DNA of 64,000 bases from Mycobacteroides immunogenum (GTDB taxonomy: Bacteria; Actinomycetota; Actinomycetes; Mycobacteriales; Mycobacteriaceae). Below, piece after piece: positions 16,383-24,873 of this stretch. The stretch is taken from positions 2,852,001-2,916,000 of the forward strand of contig NZ_CP011530.1 of the NCBI RefSeq assembly GCF_001605725.1, written 5' to 3'. Numbering within the stretch: the stretch's first letter is position 1; each line of letters opens with the position of its first letter. A program made the translations under genes and the position numbers. The notes under the pieces are model-generated. The model did not search any database. It was not told the DNA's origin and saw only the letters and a program-made list of their open reading frames with translations.

Positions 16383-17585
16383 GTGGCGAAGATTCTGCGG
16401 ACACAGGTATGTGTCGCGGGCGGAGGGCCCGCGGGGCTGGTGCACGCTCTGCTGCTGGCCAGGGCGGGAATCAACGTGGTCGTGCTGGAAAAACACGGAG
16501 ATTTCTTGCGCGACTTCCGTGGGGACACGGTGCACCCAACCACCCTGCGGATCATGGATGACATCGGGCTCGTCGACGAATTCCTCATGCTGCCCCATCA
16601 GAAGGTCGACCACATCGCCTTCGACAGCGACGGGCAGCTGCGCACATTCGGCGACTTCCGCGTACTGAAGTGGCTGGGTTACAAACACCCGTACATCGCG
16701 TTCATGCCGCAGTGGGACTTTCTGGATTTCCTTGCCGAAAAGGCCCAGAAATACCAGGAGTTCACGCTGATTCGCAATGCGGAAGCCATTGATCTCGTCG
16801 TTGACGAGGATCGCGTGATTGGCGTGCGCACCCCGGATCTAGAAGTACGGGCGGAGCTGGTGATCGCAGCCGATGGGCGAAAGTCGGCCGTGCGCGCCGC
16901 CTCTGGCTTGCACACGGCCCAAGAGAGCTCGCCGATGGACGTCCTCTGGTTCCGGTTGAATCGCCGACCCGGCGACCCCGATGAGACGTTCGCGATCCTG
17001 CGGCGGGGCATGCTGTTGGCGATGATCCATCGCGGAGACTACTGGCAGGTCGCGCACCTGCTACCCAAAGGCGCAGGGCCGCAGCAGGGGTCACTGGAAG
17101 CGTTCAAGAAACGCCTGGTGACGGCGCGCCCGCAGCTGCGCGATCATGTAAACGATCTGCGCTCCTGGGCCGATACCAGTCATCTGGACGTGCGGGTCGA
17201 TCGCCTCAAGACCTGGTGGCGGTCCGGCCTGCTCTGCATCGGCGATGCCGCACACGCCATGTCACCGGCCGGCGGCGTCGGCATCAATCTCGCTGTCGCC
17301 GATGCGGTAGCAGCTGCCAACATCGTCGTACAACCGCTGCGCACCGGGAATCTCACCGATCGGGACCTCGCCCGGGTGCAGCGACGGCGCGAACTGCCCA
17401 CCAAAGCGGTGCAGGCATTTCAGGTGTTCGTACAGAACAACGTGATCAAGCCGGTGCTTACCGGGGACCTGTCCCCCATCAAGCTGCCGTTCTTCGTCGG
17501 GCGAGGTCCACTCAAGTTCATTCCGCCGATTGCCGTCGGCAGAGGCCTACGACCGGAACGGGTGCACACGCCCGACGTGCACTGA
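16383..17585 (+). CDS. FAD-dependent aromatic-ring hydroxylase-like monooxygenase
   Basis: This 400-residue flavoprotein belongs to the PHBH/UbiH group. The FAD dinucleotide motif is VAGGGPAGLVHALLLARAG (about residues 9-27). A DG motif lies in IAADGRKSAVR (about 158-168), and the ribityl-binding GD motif in CIGDAAHAMSPAGGVGINLA (about 283-302). Class members hydroxylate aromatic or polyketide-like compounds using NAD(P)H and oxygen. The GTG start at 16383 is 36 bases after the HNH gene. It converges on polA. The substrate is unknown. Confidence 0.85.
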   Translation: MAKILRTQVCVAGGGPAGLVHALLLARAGINVVVLEKHGDFLRDFRGDTVHPTTLRIMDDIGLVDEFLMLPHQKVDHIAFDSDGQLRTFGDFRVLKWLGYKHPYIAFMPQWDFLDFLAEKAQKYQEFTLIRNAEAIDLVVDEDRVIGVRTPDLEVRAELVIAADGRKSAVRAASGLHTAQESSPMDVLWFRLNRRPGDPDETFAILRRGMLLAMIHRGDYWQVAHLLPKGAGPQQGSLEAFKKRLVTARPQLRDHVNDLRSWADTSHLDVRVDRLKTWWRSGLLCIGDAAHAMSPAGGVGINLAVADAVAAANIVVQPLRTGNLTDRDLARVQRRRELPTKAVQAFQVFVQNNVIKPVLTGDLSPIKLPFFVGRGPLKFIPPIAVGRGLRPERVHTPDVH

Positions 17586-17594
17586 GCCAAGGAA

Positions 17595-20309
17595 TCAGTG
17601 GGCTGCGGCATCCCAACTGCGGCCGTATCCCACGGACACCTCAAGCGGCACATCGAGCGGATACGCCGACCCCATGGTGTCGCGCACCAAAGCTTCCAGG
17701 CTGTCCCGCTCGCCCTCTGCCACCTCGAAGAGGAGCTCATCGTGTACCTGCAGGAGCATCCGCGACTGTAAGCCCTTGTCTCGCAAAGCCTTGTCGGTGG
17801 TGATCATCGCGACCTTGATGATGTCAGCCGCACTCCCCTGAATCGGCGCGTTGAGGGCGGCACGTTCGGCCGCCTCACGACGCAGACGGTCACCGCTGTC
17901 CAAGTCCGGCAGGTACCGGCGGCGGCCGAGCACGGTTGAGGTGTATCCGTCCTTGCGGGCCTGATCGACCACCGCACGCAGGTAATCACGCACCCCGCCG
18001 AACCGCGAGAAGTACTGATCCATCTGCTCTTTGGCCTCGTCATTGGAGATCTTGAGCTGGGTGGCCAGACCATAGGCCGACAGTCCGTAGGCCAGGCCAT
18101 AGGACATCGCCTTGACCCGGCGGCGCAACTCGGCGGTGACCTCGTCGATGGGTACCCCGAACGCACGCGCCGCCACGAATGAGTGCAGATCCTCGCCCGT
18201 ATTGAAGGCCTCGATCAACCCCTCGTCGGCCGACAGGTGCGCCATGATGCGCATCTCGATCTGGCTGTAGTCGACGGTCATCAGCTCCGAATAGCCTGCG
18301 CCGACGACGAATCCGTCGCGGATTTCCCGGCCCGCTTCGGTGCGCACCGGGATGTTCTGCAGGTTCGGCTCAGTGGACGAAAGTCGGCCCGTTGCCGCGA
18401 TCGTCTGGTTGAAGGTGGTGTGGATACGGCCGTCGGCTGCAACCGATTTGAGCAGGCCGTCGACCGTTACCTTCAGCCGGGTGACATCGCGGTGGGTGAG
18501 CAGATGCTCCAGGAAAGGATGCCCGGTCTTGTCGAACAACGTCTGCAGGGCATCCGCGTCGGTGGTGTAACCAGTCTTTGTCTTCTTGGTCTTGGGCATG
18601 CCCAGCTCATCGAAGAGCACCACTTGGAGCTGCTTCGGTGAGCCCAGGTTGATCTGCTTGCCGATCACCGCGTATGCCGCATCGGCGGCTTCCCGTATGC
18701 CGGTGGCGAATTGATTCTGCAACGAGGTCAGGTGATCGGCGTCGACCGCGATACCGACGGCTTCGAGGCCCGCGAGCACTCGCTGGACCGGTAGCTCCAT
18801 GTCGGCGAGCAGCGTCGCAGACTCGATGCGTTCGAGCTCGACGTCGAGCGCATCGGCGAGGTCGATCACGGCACGGGCGCGCAGCATCTGCGCCTGCGCA
18901 GCCTTCGCGTCGCCCGCGCCGTCCTCATCGAGCAGTGAAAGCTGTTGTTCCCCATCGTCTTCAGCGCGCAGCTCGCGGCGCAAATACCGTAGAGACAAAT
19001 CGTCAAGTGCGAAGCTGCGCTGCCCCGGACGCACTAGATACGCGGCGAGTGCGGTGTCGGAGGTGACACCGTCGAGCTGCCAGCCGCGACCGGCCAACGC
19101 GTGAATGGCCTGTTTCGCCTCGTGCAGCGCCTTCGGGCGGTCGGGGTCGGCCAGCCACCCAGCCAACGCGGCCTCATCGTCGGGAGTGACTGTTGTGGTG
19201 TCGATGTACGCGCCGTCCCCATCGGCAGACGCGATGGCCACGGCGGTGGCATCGCCGTCATACGGTGTGTAGGTCCCTACCACCGCGAGACCGCTACGGC
19301 GGCCATCGCCGGCATGCTTGGTCAGCCACTCGGCGACCGTGCCGGGCTCCAACGCCTGGCCGGTCAGCTGGAACCCCTCGTCCACCTCGGGTTCCACGGC
19401 TTCCAAGGTTTCGAACAGCCGATCGCGGAGCACCCGGAACTCCAGGTCGTCGAACAAGCGGTGAATCTGGTCGCGGTCCCACGGCGCCAGGGCCAGCTGG
19501 GTGGGCACATAGGGAAGCGGCACCGTCCGCACAAGATCGGTGAGCTCGCGGTTGAGAATCACCGACGCGAGGTTGGCGCGCAGCGAGTCACCGACCTTTC
19601 CGCGCACGGTGTCGGCCTTGTCGACCAGCTCCTGCAGCGATCCGTACTCGAGAATCCACTTGGCCGCGGTCTTCTCTCCGACACCGGGAATCCCGGGCAG
19701 GTTGTCGCTCGGGTCGCCACGCAGCGCCGCGAAGTCCGGGTACTGGGTGGGCGTGAGCCCGTACTTCTCGACCACCGCCTCCGGAGTGAACCGGGTGAGA
19801 TCGCTGACCCCCTTGCGCGGATACAACACCGTCACGTCGTCGTTGACGAGCTGCAGCGAGTCACGATCACCGGTGACCACGAAGACCTTGAACCCGTCTG
19901 CCTGCCCCTGTGTTGCCAGGGTGGCGATGATGTCATCGGCCTCGAAGCCCTCCTCAGCTAGCACCGTGATGCCCAGCGCTTGTAGGACTTCCTTGGTGAT
20001 GTCGATCTGTCCGCGAAATTCGTCGGGAGTGGCCGAGCGCGTGGCCTTGTATTCGGGGTACCGCTCGGAGCGGAAGGTCTTGCGGGAAACGTCGAAGGCG
20101 GCGGCCACGTGTGTAGGGGCCTCGTCGCGCAACAGATTGATCAACATCGAGGTGAACCCGTAGACCGCGTTGGTGGTCAGGCCCGACTGTGTCTTGAAGT
20201 TCTCTGCCGGGAGCGCGTAAAACGCGCGGAAGGCCAGCGAGTTACCGTCGAGCAGCAGGAGGGTCGGCTGTTTGGTTCCGGTCTTCGTCGCAGGCGCAGT
20301 CACACTCAT
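17595..20309 (-). CDS. polA: DNA polymerase I
   Basis: This 904-residue enzyme fills gaps and removes RNA primers in replication and repair. The N-terminal 5'-3' exonuclease domain includes LRGDPSDNLPGIPGVGEKTA. The middle 3'-5' exonuclease-like domain is degenerate, as in other mycobacterial PolA. The C-terminal polymerase domain has motif A (VDYSQIEMRIMAHLS), motif B (RRRVKAMSYGLAYGLSAYGL) and motif C (LQVHDELLFEV). Length and order are those of M. tuberculosis polA (Rv1629). The following DUF35 and thiolase-fold genes preserve the Rv1628c-Rv1627c neighbourhood. Confidence 0.98.
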   Translation of the reverse strand: MSVTAPATKTGTKQPTLLLLDGNSLAFRAFYALPAENFKTQSGLTTNAVYGFTSMLINLLRDEAPTHVAAAFDVSRKTFRSERYPEYKATRSATPDEFRGQIDITKEVLQALGITVLAEEGFEADDIIATLATQGQADGFKVFVVTGDRDSLQLVNDDVTVLYPRKGVSDLTRFTPEAVVEKYGLTPTQYPDFAALRGDPSDNLPGIPGVGEKTAAKWILEYGSLQELVDKADTVRGKVGDSLRANLASVILNRELTDLVRTVPLPYVPTQLALAPWDRDQIHRLFDDLEFRVLRDRLFETLEAVEPEVDEGFQLTGQALEPGTVAEWLTKHAGDGRRSGLAVVGTYTPYDGDATAVAIASADGDGAYIDTTTVTPDDEAALAGWLADPDRPKALHEAKQAIHALAGRGWQLDGVTSDTALAAYLVRPGQRSFALDDLSLRYLRRELRAEDDGEQQLSLLDEDGAGDAKAAQAQMLRARAVIDLADALDVELERIESATLLADMELPVQRVLAGLEAVGIAVDADHLTSLQNQFATGIREAADAAYAVIGKQINLGSPKQLQVVLFDELGMPKTKKTKTGYTTDADALQTLFDKTGHPFLEHLLTHRDVTRLKVTVDGLLKSVAADGRIHTTFNQTIAATGRLSSTEPNLQNIPVRTEAGREIRDGFVVGAGYSELMTVDYSQIEMRIMAHLSADEGLIEAFNTGEDLHSFVAARAFGVPIDEVTAELRRRVKAMSYGLAYGLSAYGLATQLKISNDEAKEQMDQYFSRFGGVRDYLRAVVDQARKDGYTSTVLGRRRYLPDLDSGDRLRREAAERAALNAPIQGSAADIIKVAMITTDKALRDKGLQSRMLLQVHDELLFEVAEGERDSLEALVRDTMGSAYPLDVPLEVSVGYGRSWDAAAH

Positions 20310-20335
20310 ACCCTAGGCAACGGGTGCGACAGTAC

Positions 20336-20734
20336 CTAAGACCCCGATGTCTCACCTGATCCGTAGGGCCGGGTGATGATCTCCAGATAGTGACCCGAGG
20401 GGTCGCGGAAGTAGACCCCGCGACCGCCGTCGTGGTGATTGATCTCGCCCGGATGCTGGGCACGCGGATCTGCCCAATGCTCGAGGCCGCGATCGACGAT
20501 GCGTCCGTAGATCGCGTCGAAATCGTCCTCATCGACCAAGAAGGCATAGTGCTGAGGGGTGATATCGGCGGCCGCGATGGTCGCGAAATCGAGATTGCCG
20601 CCGTGTTCGAGCACCACATTCAGGAAGTGCCCGAATTCCTGCGCGGCGGACAGGCCGAAGACGTCGGTGAAGAACCGCGCGGACTCATCGCGGTCTCGTG
20701 AATGAACGATCGTATGGTTGAACGCGATACCCAT
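20336..20734 (-). CDS. VOC-family (glyoxalase/bleomycin resistance-like) protein
   Basis: This protein of about 132 residues has the vicinal-oxygen-chelate fold. It begins GIAFNHTIVHSRDRDESARFFTDVFGL, with the first metal-ligand His, and ends with YFRDPSGHYLEIITRPYG, with the Glu ligand of the second beta-alpha-beta-beta-beta unit. The frame runs upstream, but ATG at 20734 gives the canonical VOC N-terminus. It lies just beyond the polA start in the same direction. The reaction is unknown; family members are isomerases, dioxygenases or binding proteins. Confidence 0.85.
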   Translation of the reverse strand: MGIAFNHTIVHSRDRDESARFFTDVFGLSAAQEFGHFLNVVLEHGGNLDFATIAAADITPQHYAFLVDEDDFDAIYGRIVDRGLEHWADPRAQHPGEINHHDGGRGVYFRDPSGHYLEIITRPYGSGETSGS

Positions 20735-20825
20735 AAGACCAGGGTAAGCCTGCCATCGGACATTCAATGTCCCACTGAACTGACACACGTTTCAATTCGT
20801 TGATCGGCATGGGTAATCTGACCGG

Positions 20826-21266
20826 GTGCCTACAGACCAAGCGCCCGCCATCGACGGCTGGTTCGATACCGATGAATCCGGCCAGCCGCATTTGATCGGC
20901 GGCAAGTGCACGCACTGCGCCACCATCGTCTTTCCACCGCGTGCCAACAACTGCCCCAACCCGGCATGCGACAGCGATGTCCTGGATCAGGTGCCGCTCT
21001 CCTCGCGTGGCACGGTCTGGAGCTACACGGAGAATCAGTACGCTCCGCCTCCGCCCTATCCGGCCTGCGACCCGTACCAGCCCTACGCCATCGCGGCAGT
21101 CGAGCTGGCTGCCGAGGGCATCATCGTGCTCGGCAAGGTGGTGACCGGTACCGGTGCTGCCGACCTGAAGGTCGGTCAGGCCATGGAACTTGCGCTGGAA
21201 CCGCTCTACACCGACGACGACGGCGTTGAGCGCCTGGTCTACGCATGGAAGAAGGTCTCCGCATGA
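20826..21266 (+). CDS. DUF35 OB-fold protein with zinc ribbon
   Basis: This 146-residue protein has an N-terminal rubredoxin-like zinc ribbon with two Cys pairs (GGKCTHCATIVFPPRANNCPNPAC, about residues 25-48), followed by an OB-fold domain. It overlaps the next gene by four bases, matching the M. tuberculosis pair Rv1628c/Rv1627c. DUF35 proteins act as acyl-CoA-binding or stabilising partners of thiolase-like enzymes; in the ChsH2-Ltp2 system the DUF35 domain joins a retro-aldolase. A similar heterocomplex is likely here. Confidence 0.9.
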   Translation: MPTDQAPAIDGWFDTDESGQPHLIGGKCTHCATIVFPPRANNCPNPACDSDVLDQVPLSSRGTVWSYTENQYAPPPPYPACDPYQPYAIAAVELAAEGIIVLGKVVTGTGAADLKVGQAMELALEPLYTDDDGVERLVYAWKKVSA

Positions 21267-22468
21267 GCCGCACCCCGGATCCGGTCTACATCCTCGGTGC
21301 GGGGATGCACCCATGGGGCAAGTGGGGACGGGACTTCACCGAGTACGGCGTCGCTGCTGCGCGCACCGCACTGCAGGATGCCGAATTGGACTGGCGTCAA
21401 ATTCAGTTCGTTGCCGGTGCGGACACCATTCGCAACGGATATCCGGGATTCATCGCCGGCTCGACGTTCGCTCAGAAACTCGGCTGGAACGGCGTGCCCA
21501 TCAGTTCCACCTACGCGGCCTGCGCCAGCGGCTCGCAGGCGTTGCAAAGCGCCCGCGCGCAGATTCTCGCCGGGTTCTGCGATGTGGCGCTCGTGATCGG
21601 GGCCGACACCACTCCGAAGGGCTTCTTCGCCCCTGTCGGCGGTGAGCGCAAGGCTGACCCCGACTGGCAACGGTTCCACCTCATCGGTGCCACCAACCCC
21701 GTGTACTTCGCGATGCTCGCGCGGCGGCGGATGGATCTGTACGGCGCGACCGCCGAGGACTTCGCCCAGGTGAAGGTGAAGAACTCGCGGCACGGCCTGA
21801 ACAACCCGAACGCCCGTTTCCGCAAGGAGTCCTCGGTCGAGGACGTGCTGGCCAGCCCGGTGGTGTCGGATCCGTTGCGGCTGCTGGACATCTGTGCGAC
21901 AAGCGACGGTGCCGCGGCCCTCATCGTGGCGAGCGCCGATTTCGCCAAGAAGCACCTCGGCTCGGTAGAAGGTGTCCCGTCGGTGCGCGCGGTCGCGACC
22001 ATCACCCCGAAGTACCCACAGCACCTTCCGGAATTGCCGGATATCGCAACCGATTCCACCGCGGTGGTGCCGGCGCCGGAGCGAGTGTTCAAGGACCAGA
22101 TCGTCGACGCCGCCTACGCCGAAGCCGGTATCGGGCCCGAGGACATCAGCCTTGCCGAGGTATACGACCTTTCGACGGCCCTCGAGCTGGACTGGTATGA
22201 GCACCTGGGTCTGTGCCCCAAGGGTGAGGGAGAACAGCTGCTGCGCAGCGGCGCCACCACGGTCGGAGGCCGGGTTCCGGTGAATGCCTCCGGGGGCCTG
22301 GCGTGTTTCGGCGAGGCCATCCCGGCACAGGCCATCGCGCAGGTGTGTGAGCTGACCTGGCAGTTGCGTGGACAAGCCGGGGACCGTCAGGTAGAGGGTG
22401 CCCGGGTCGGTATCACCGCCAACCAGGGTCTATTCGGCAATGGTTCGTCAGTGATCGTCGCGCGGTAA
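21263..22468 (+). CDS. Thiolase-fold lipid-transfer protein (possible DUF35-dependent aldolase)
   Basis: This 401-residue thiolase-superfamily enzyme of the SCP-x/Ltp type corresponds by position to Rv1627c. The nucleophile-region Cys is in STYAACASGSQALQ (about residues 85-98), and the glycine-rich C-terminal segment is VNASGGLACFGEAIPAQA. The canonical thiolase GHPxG block is altered to CFGEAIPA, as in Ltp2-like retro-aldolases. ATG at 21263 overlaps the DUF35 stop (ATGA). It may cleave a beta-hydroxy or beta-keto acyl-CoA in sterol or fatty-acid catabolism. Whether it is a thiolase or an aldolase is not settled by sequence. Confidence 0.88.
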   Translation: MSRTPDPVYILGAGMHPWGKWGRDFTEYGVAAARTALQDAELDWRQIQFVAGADTIRNGYPGFIAGSTFAQKLGWNGVPISSTYAACASGSQALQSARAQILAGFCDVALVIGADTTPKGFFAPVGGERKADPDWQRFHLIGATNPVYFAMLARRRMDLYGATAEDFAQVKVKNSRHGLNNPNARFRKESSVEDVLASPVVSDPLRLLDICATSDGAAALIVASADFAKKHLGSVEGVPSVRAVATITPKYPQHLPELPDIATDSTAVVPAPERVFKDQIVDAAYAEAGIGPEDISLAEVYDLSTALELDWYEHLGLCPKGEGEQLLRSGATTVGGRVPVNASGGLACFGEAIPAQAIAQVCELTWQLRGQAGDRQVEGARVGITANQGLFGNGSSVIVAR

Positions 22469-22507
22469 CGTCCTCTGCGGGTAACTATCTGGCGATAGCC
22501 TCACGTG

Positions 22508-23227
22508 ATGGCATCCGTCGCACTACGGGAGTTTCATCAGTATGGCCCGTCTCACCTGGCGGCCATGGCACTGTTCGGATGCGGTGCTGTCGCCCTGGTG
22601 TGGTTGGGGCGCAGGCAAACTGATACCCAAGCCCGCATGCTCGGCCGGGTCCTGGGTGCCACCACCGCCGTGATCTACGGCGCGATACTGGTGGCAGGAC
22701 TACATCCGCCGCGCCTCGAGGTGTCCCTGCCGCTGCGCCTCACCGATCTGGCAACCATGGTCTGCGCCTATGCCCTGTGGTCCCAGCGACATTGGGCGTT
22801 CGCGTTGACGTACTACTGGGGACTGGTGCTGAGCAGCCAAGCGCTGATCTCTCCGGTCCTGACGGGCCCGGACTTCCCCGGCCTGGGGTTCCTCGCTTTT
22901 TGGTCGATTCACCTCTTGGTCGTCTGGGCCGCGATCTACCTCACCTGGGGCCGGGGTATGCGACCAACCTGGCGCAGCTATCGAATGGTGGTCGCCGTCA
23001 GCATCGCCTGGGTGATCATCACCATGGGGTTCAACGCTATCGCCGGCTCCAACTACGGATTTCTCAACCGAAAGCCCTCGACGGCAAGCCTGTTAGACGT
23101 GATGGGACCCTGGCCGTGGTACGTGGCTGTTGCGACCGCATTGGTACTCATGGTGTGGGCATTGATGACCTGGCCGTGGGAACGGTCCGCGGATAAGACC
23201 GTGGATCCTCAGACCACGCCCAGATAG
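22508..23227 (+). CDS. TIGR02206-family (YwaF-like) integral membrane protein
   Basis: This 239-residue protein has about seven hydrophobic segments and the patterns FHQYGPSHLAAM near the start and GSNYGFLNRKPSTASLLDVMGPWPWYV near residue 180. Both are characteristic of the TIGR02206/YwaF group of uncharacterised membrane proteins. A GTG at 22505 gives one extra residue; the ATG at 22508 is preferred. It is convergent with the liv operon, overlapping livF by 19 bases. No enzymatic motif is evident. Confidence 0.8.
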   Translation: MASVALREFHQYGPSHLAAMALFGCGAVALVWLGRRQTDTQARMLGRVLGATTAVIYGAILVAGLHPPRLEVSLPLRLTDLATMVCAYALWSQRHWAFALTYYWGLVLSSQALISPVLTGPDFPGLGFLAFWSIHLLVVWAAIYLTWGRGMRPTWRSYRMVVAVSIAWVIITMGFNAIAGSNYGFLNRKPSTASLLDVMGPWPWYVAVATALVLMVWALMTWPWERSADKTVDPQTTPR

Positions 23228-23934
23228 GCGGAGCGAATGCTGTCGTCCTGCAGCAGTTCTCGACCAGGCCCGGAGCGGACCACCGATCCGGTCTCCAGGA
23301 TGTACGCATGATCCGAACGGCTCAGCGCCTGCTGGGCGTTCTGCTCGACCAGTACCACCGTGGTCCCGGAGGCATTGATCTCCTCAATGATGTTGAAGAT
23401 CTTCGTGATCAGCAGTGGTGCCAGACCCATCGACGGTTCGTCCAGCAACAGGATCTTGGGCCTGGCCATCAGCGCACGTCCAATGGATAGCATCTGTTGC
23501 TCGCCGCCCGACAGCGTGCCACCAGGTTGATGCCTACGTTCGGCCAATCGCGGAAACAACGCGTTGATCCAGTCGATACGTTCACGCCGTTCCGCGCGCG
23601 ATTTGAATCGCCGCCCGTAGCAGCCCATTTCGAGATTTTCTGCGACCGTCATGCCCGGGAATATCCCACGGCCTTCCGGCGCCTGCACGATACCGGCCCT
23701 GACGCGCTTGTGCGCCTTCATCTTCGAGATGTCCTGGCCTTCAAAGAAGATGGTCCCGGAACTGAGCGGGACCAGTCCGGAGATGGCACGCATGGCGGTC
23801 GACTTGCCGGCCCCGTTGGAACCCAGCAGTGTGACCAGCTCGCCCTCGCGCACATCGAAGGAGAGTGTGTTCACCGCTTGGATGGGACCGTAGTGCACGC
23901 CAACGTTGTTGAGCTTCAGCTGTACGGGAGGCAT
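23209..23934 (-). CDS. livF: Branched-chain amino acid-type ABC importer, ATP-binding protein LivF
   Basis: This 241-residue ABC ATPase has a Walker A motif GSNGAGKS (about 37-44), the signature LSGGEQQML (about 140-148) and a Walker B motif ILLLDEPSMGLAP. The GRGIFPGMTVAENLEMG segment is typical of LivF. It pairs with LivG to energise uptake through LivM and LivH. It is the last of a five-gene minus-strand operon. The transported ligand (branched-chain amino acid, amide or urea) is not defined by sequence. Confidence 0.94.
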   Translation of the reverse strand: MPPVQLKLNNVGVHYGPIQAVNTLSFDVREGELVTLLGSNGAGKSTAMRAISGLVPLSSGTIFFEGQDISKMKAHKRVRAGIVQAPEGRGIFPGMTVAENLEMGCYGRRFKSRAERRERIDWINALFPRLAERRHQPGGTLSGGEQQMLSIGRALMARPKILLLDEPSMGLAPLLITKIFNIIEEINASGTTVVLVEQNAQQALSRSDHAYILETGSVVRSGPGRELLQDDSIRSAYLGVV

Positions 23935-24873
23935 CTACCTCTCGCTTTCAGAATCGGTTGTGGCCGAATCGAGCCATCCGGGACCGTGAAATTCCTCATC
24001 GGCCACGCCCAGGTAGGCCTCGATGACGGCGGGATCATTCCTGACCTCTGCAGGCAGGCCGTCGGCGATCTTTCTGCCGAATTCGAGCACCACAATGCGG
24101 TCGGTGACGCCCATGACCAGCTTCATGTCGTGCTCGATAAGTAGCACGGTGTACCCGTAATCCCGGATACGCTCGATCAATTCGATCAGCGATTCCTTTT
24201 CGCTGGGTGTGAAGCCGGCCGCCGGCTCATCCAGACAGAGCAGCTTTGGCTCCGTGGCCAGCGCGCGTGCGATCTCAAGCCGGCGCTGACTTCCGTACGG
24301 CAGATTCTTGGCCTTCACGTCCGCCACATCGGCGATGCCGACGAAATCGAGCAAGCCCATCCCCACATCGACGGCGTAGTGCTCCTCGCGACGGTGCCGC
24401 GGGGTACGCAACAACGCTCCCAGCACCGATGTCTTATGGCGGGCATCGGTTCCCACCGCGACATTCTCCAGCGCCGTCATCTCACCGAACAGACGGATGT
24501 TCTGAAAGGTGCGGGCGATGCCGCGGCGGGTGATCTGATGGCGGCGCAGCCGGCGCAGCGGCTTGCCGTTGAAGACGATACTGCCCGATGTCGGTTTGCA
24601 GATCCCGGTGATGGCGTTGAAACAGGTGGTCTTGCCCGCGCCGTTGGGGCCGACGAGACCCAGGATCTCGCCGCGGCGGATATCGAAACTTACCCCGTCG
24701 AGCGCCTGCAATCCTCCGAATTTGAGGGTCAGTTCCTTGACCTCGAGCAGGACCTCGGTCTCGCCCGGGTCATCCGGTGCCGGCACGTCGTCAGGTTCGG
24801 CTGCCTCCACCGTCTCGATCACGTCGGCGGAATCCGGCTCGTCCTCAAGGCTGTTGTCGCGATGCTTGGTCAT
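23935..24873 (-). CDS. livG: Branched-chain amino acid-type ABC importer, ATP-binding protein LivG
   Basis: This 312-residue ABC ATPase has an acidic N-terminal extension of about 40 residues ahead of the nucleotide-binding domain. The Walker A motif is GPNGAGKTTCFNAITG and LivG-type RTFQNIRLF follows. The signature region is degenerate (LPYGSQRRLEIARAL) as in other LivG proteins, and the Walker B motif is LLCLDEPAAG. It sits between livF and livM with a 4-base overlap to livM. The acidic extension is not usual in E. coli LivG. Confidence 0.94.
   Translation of the reverse strand: MTKHRDNSLEDEPDSADVIETVEAAEPDDVPAPDDPGETEVLLEVKELTLKFGGLQALDGVSFDIRRGEILGLVGPNGAGKTTCFNAITGICKPTSGSIVFNGKPLRRLRRHQITRRGIARTFQNIRLFGEMTALENVAVGTDARHKTSVLGALLRTPRHRREEHYAVDVGMGLLDFVGIADVADVKAKNLPYGSQRRLEIARALATEPKLLCLDEPAAGFTPSEKESLIELIERIRDYGYTVLLIEHDMKLVMGVTDRIVVLEFGRKIADGLPAEVRNDPAVIEAYLGVADEEFHGPGWLDSATTDSESER

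Noticed and set aside
15072..16688. A long open frame of 538 codons on the minus strand opposite the DUF222/HNH gene.
   Set aside because: It is antisense to a gene with clear HNH and DUF222 motifs, has no recognisable domain, and long antisense frames are common in high-GC DNA.
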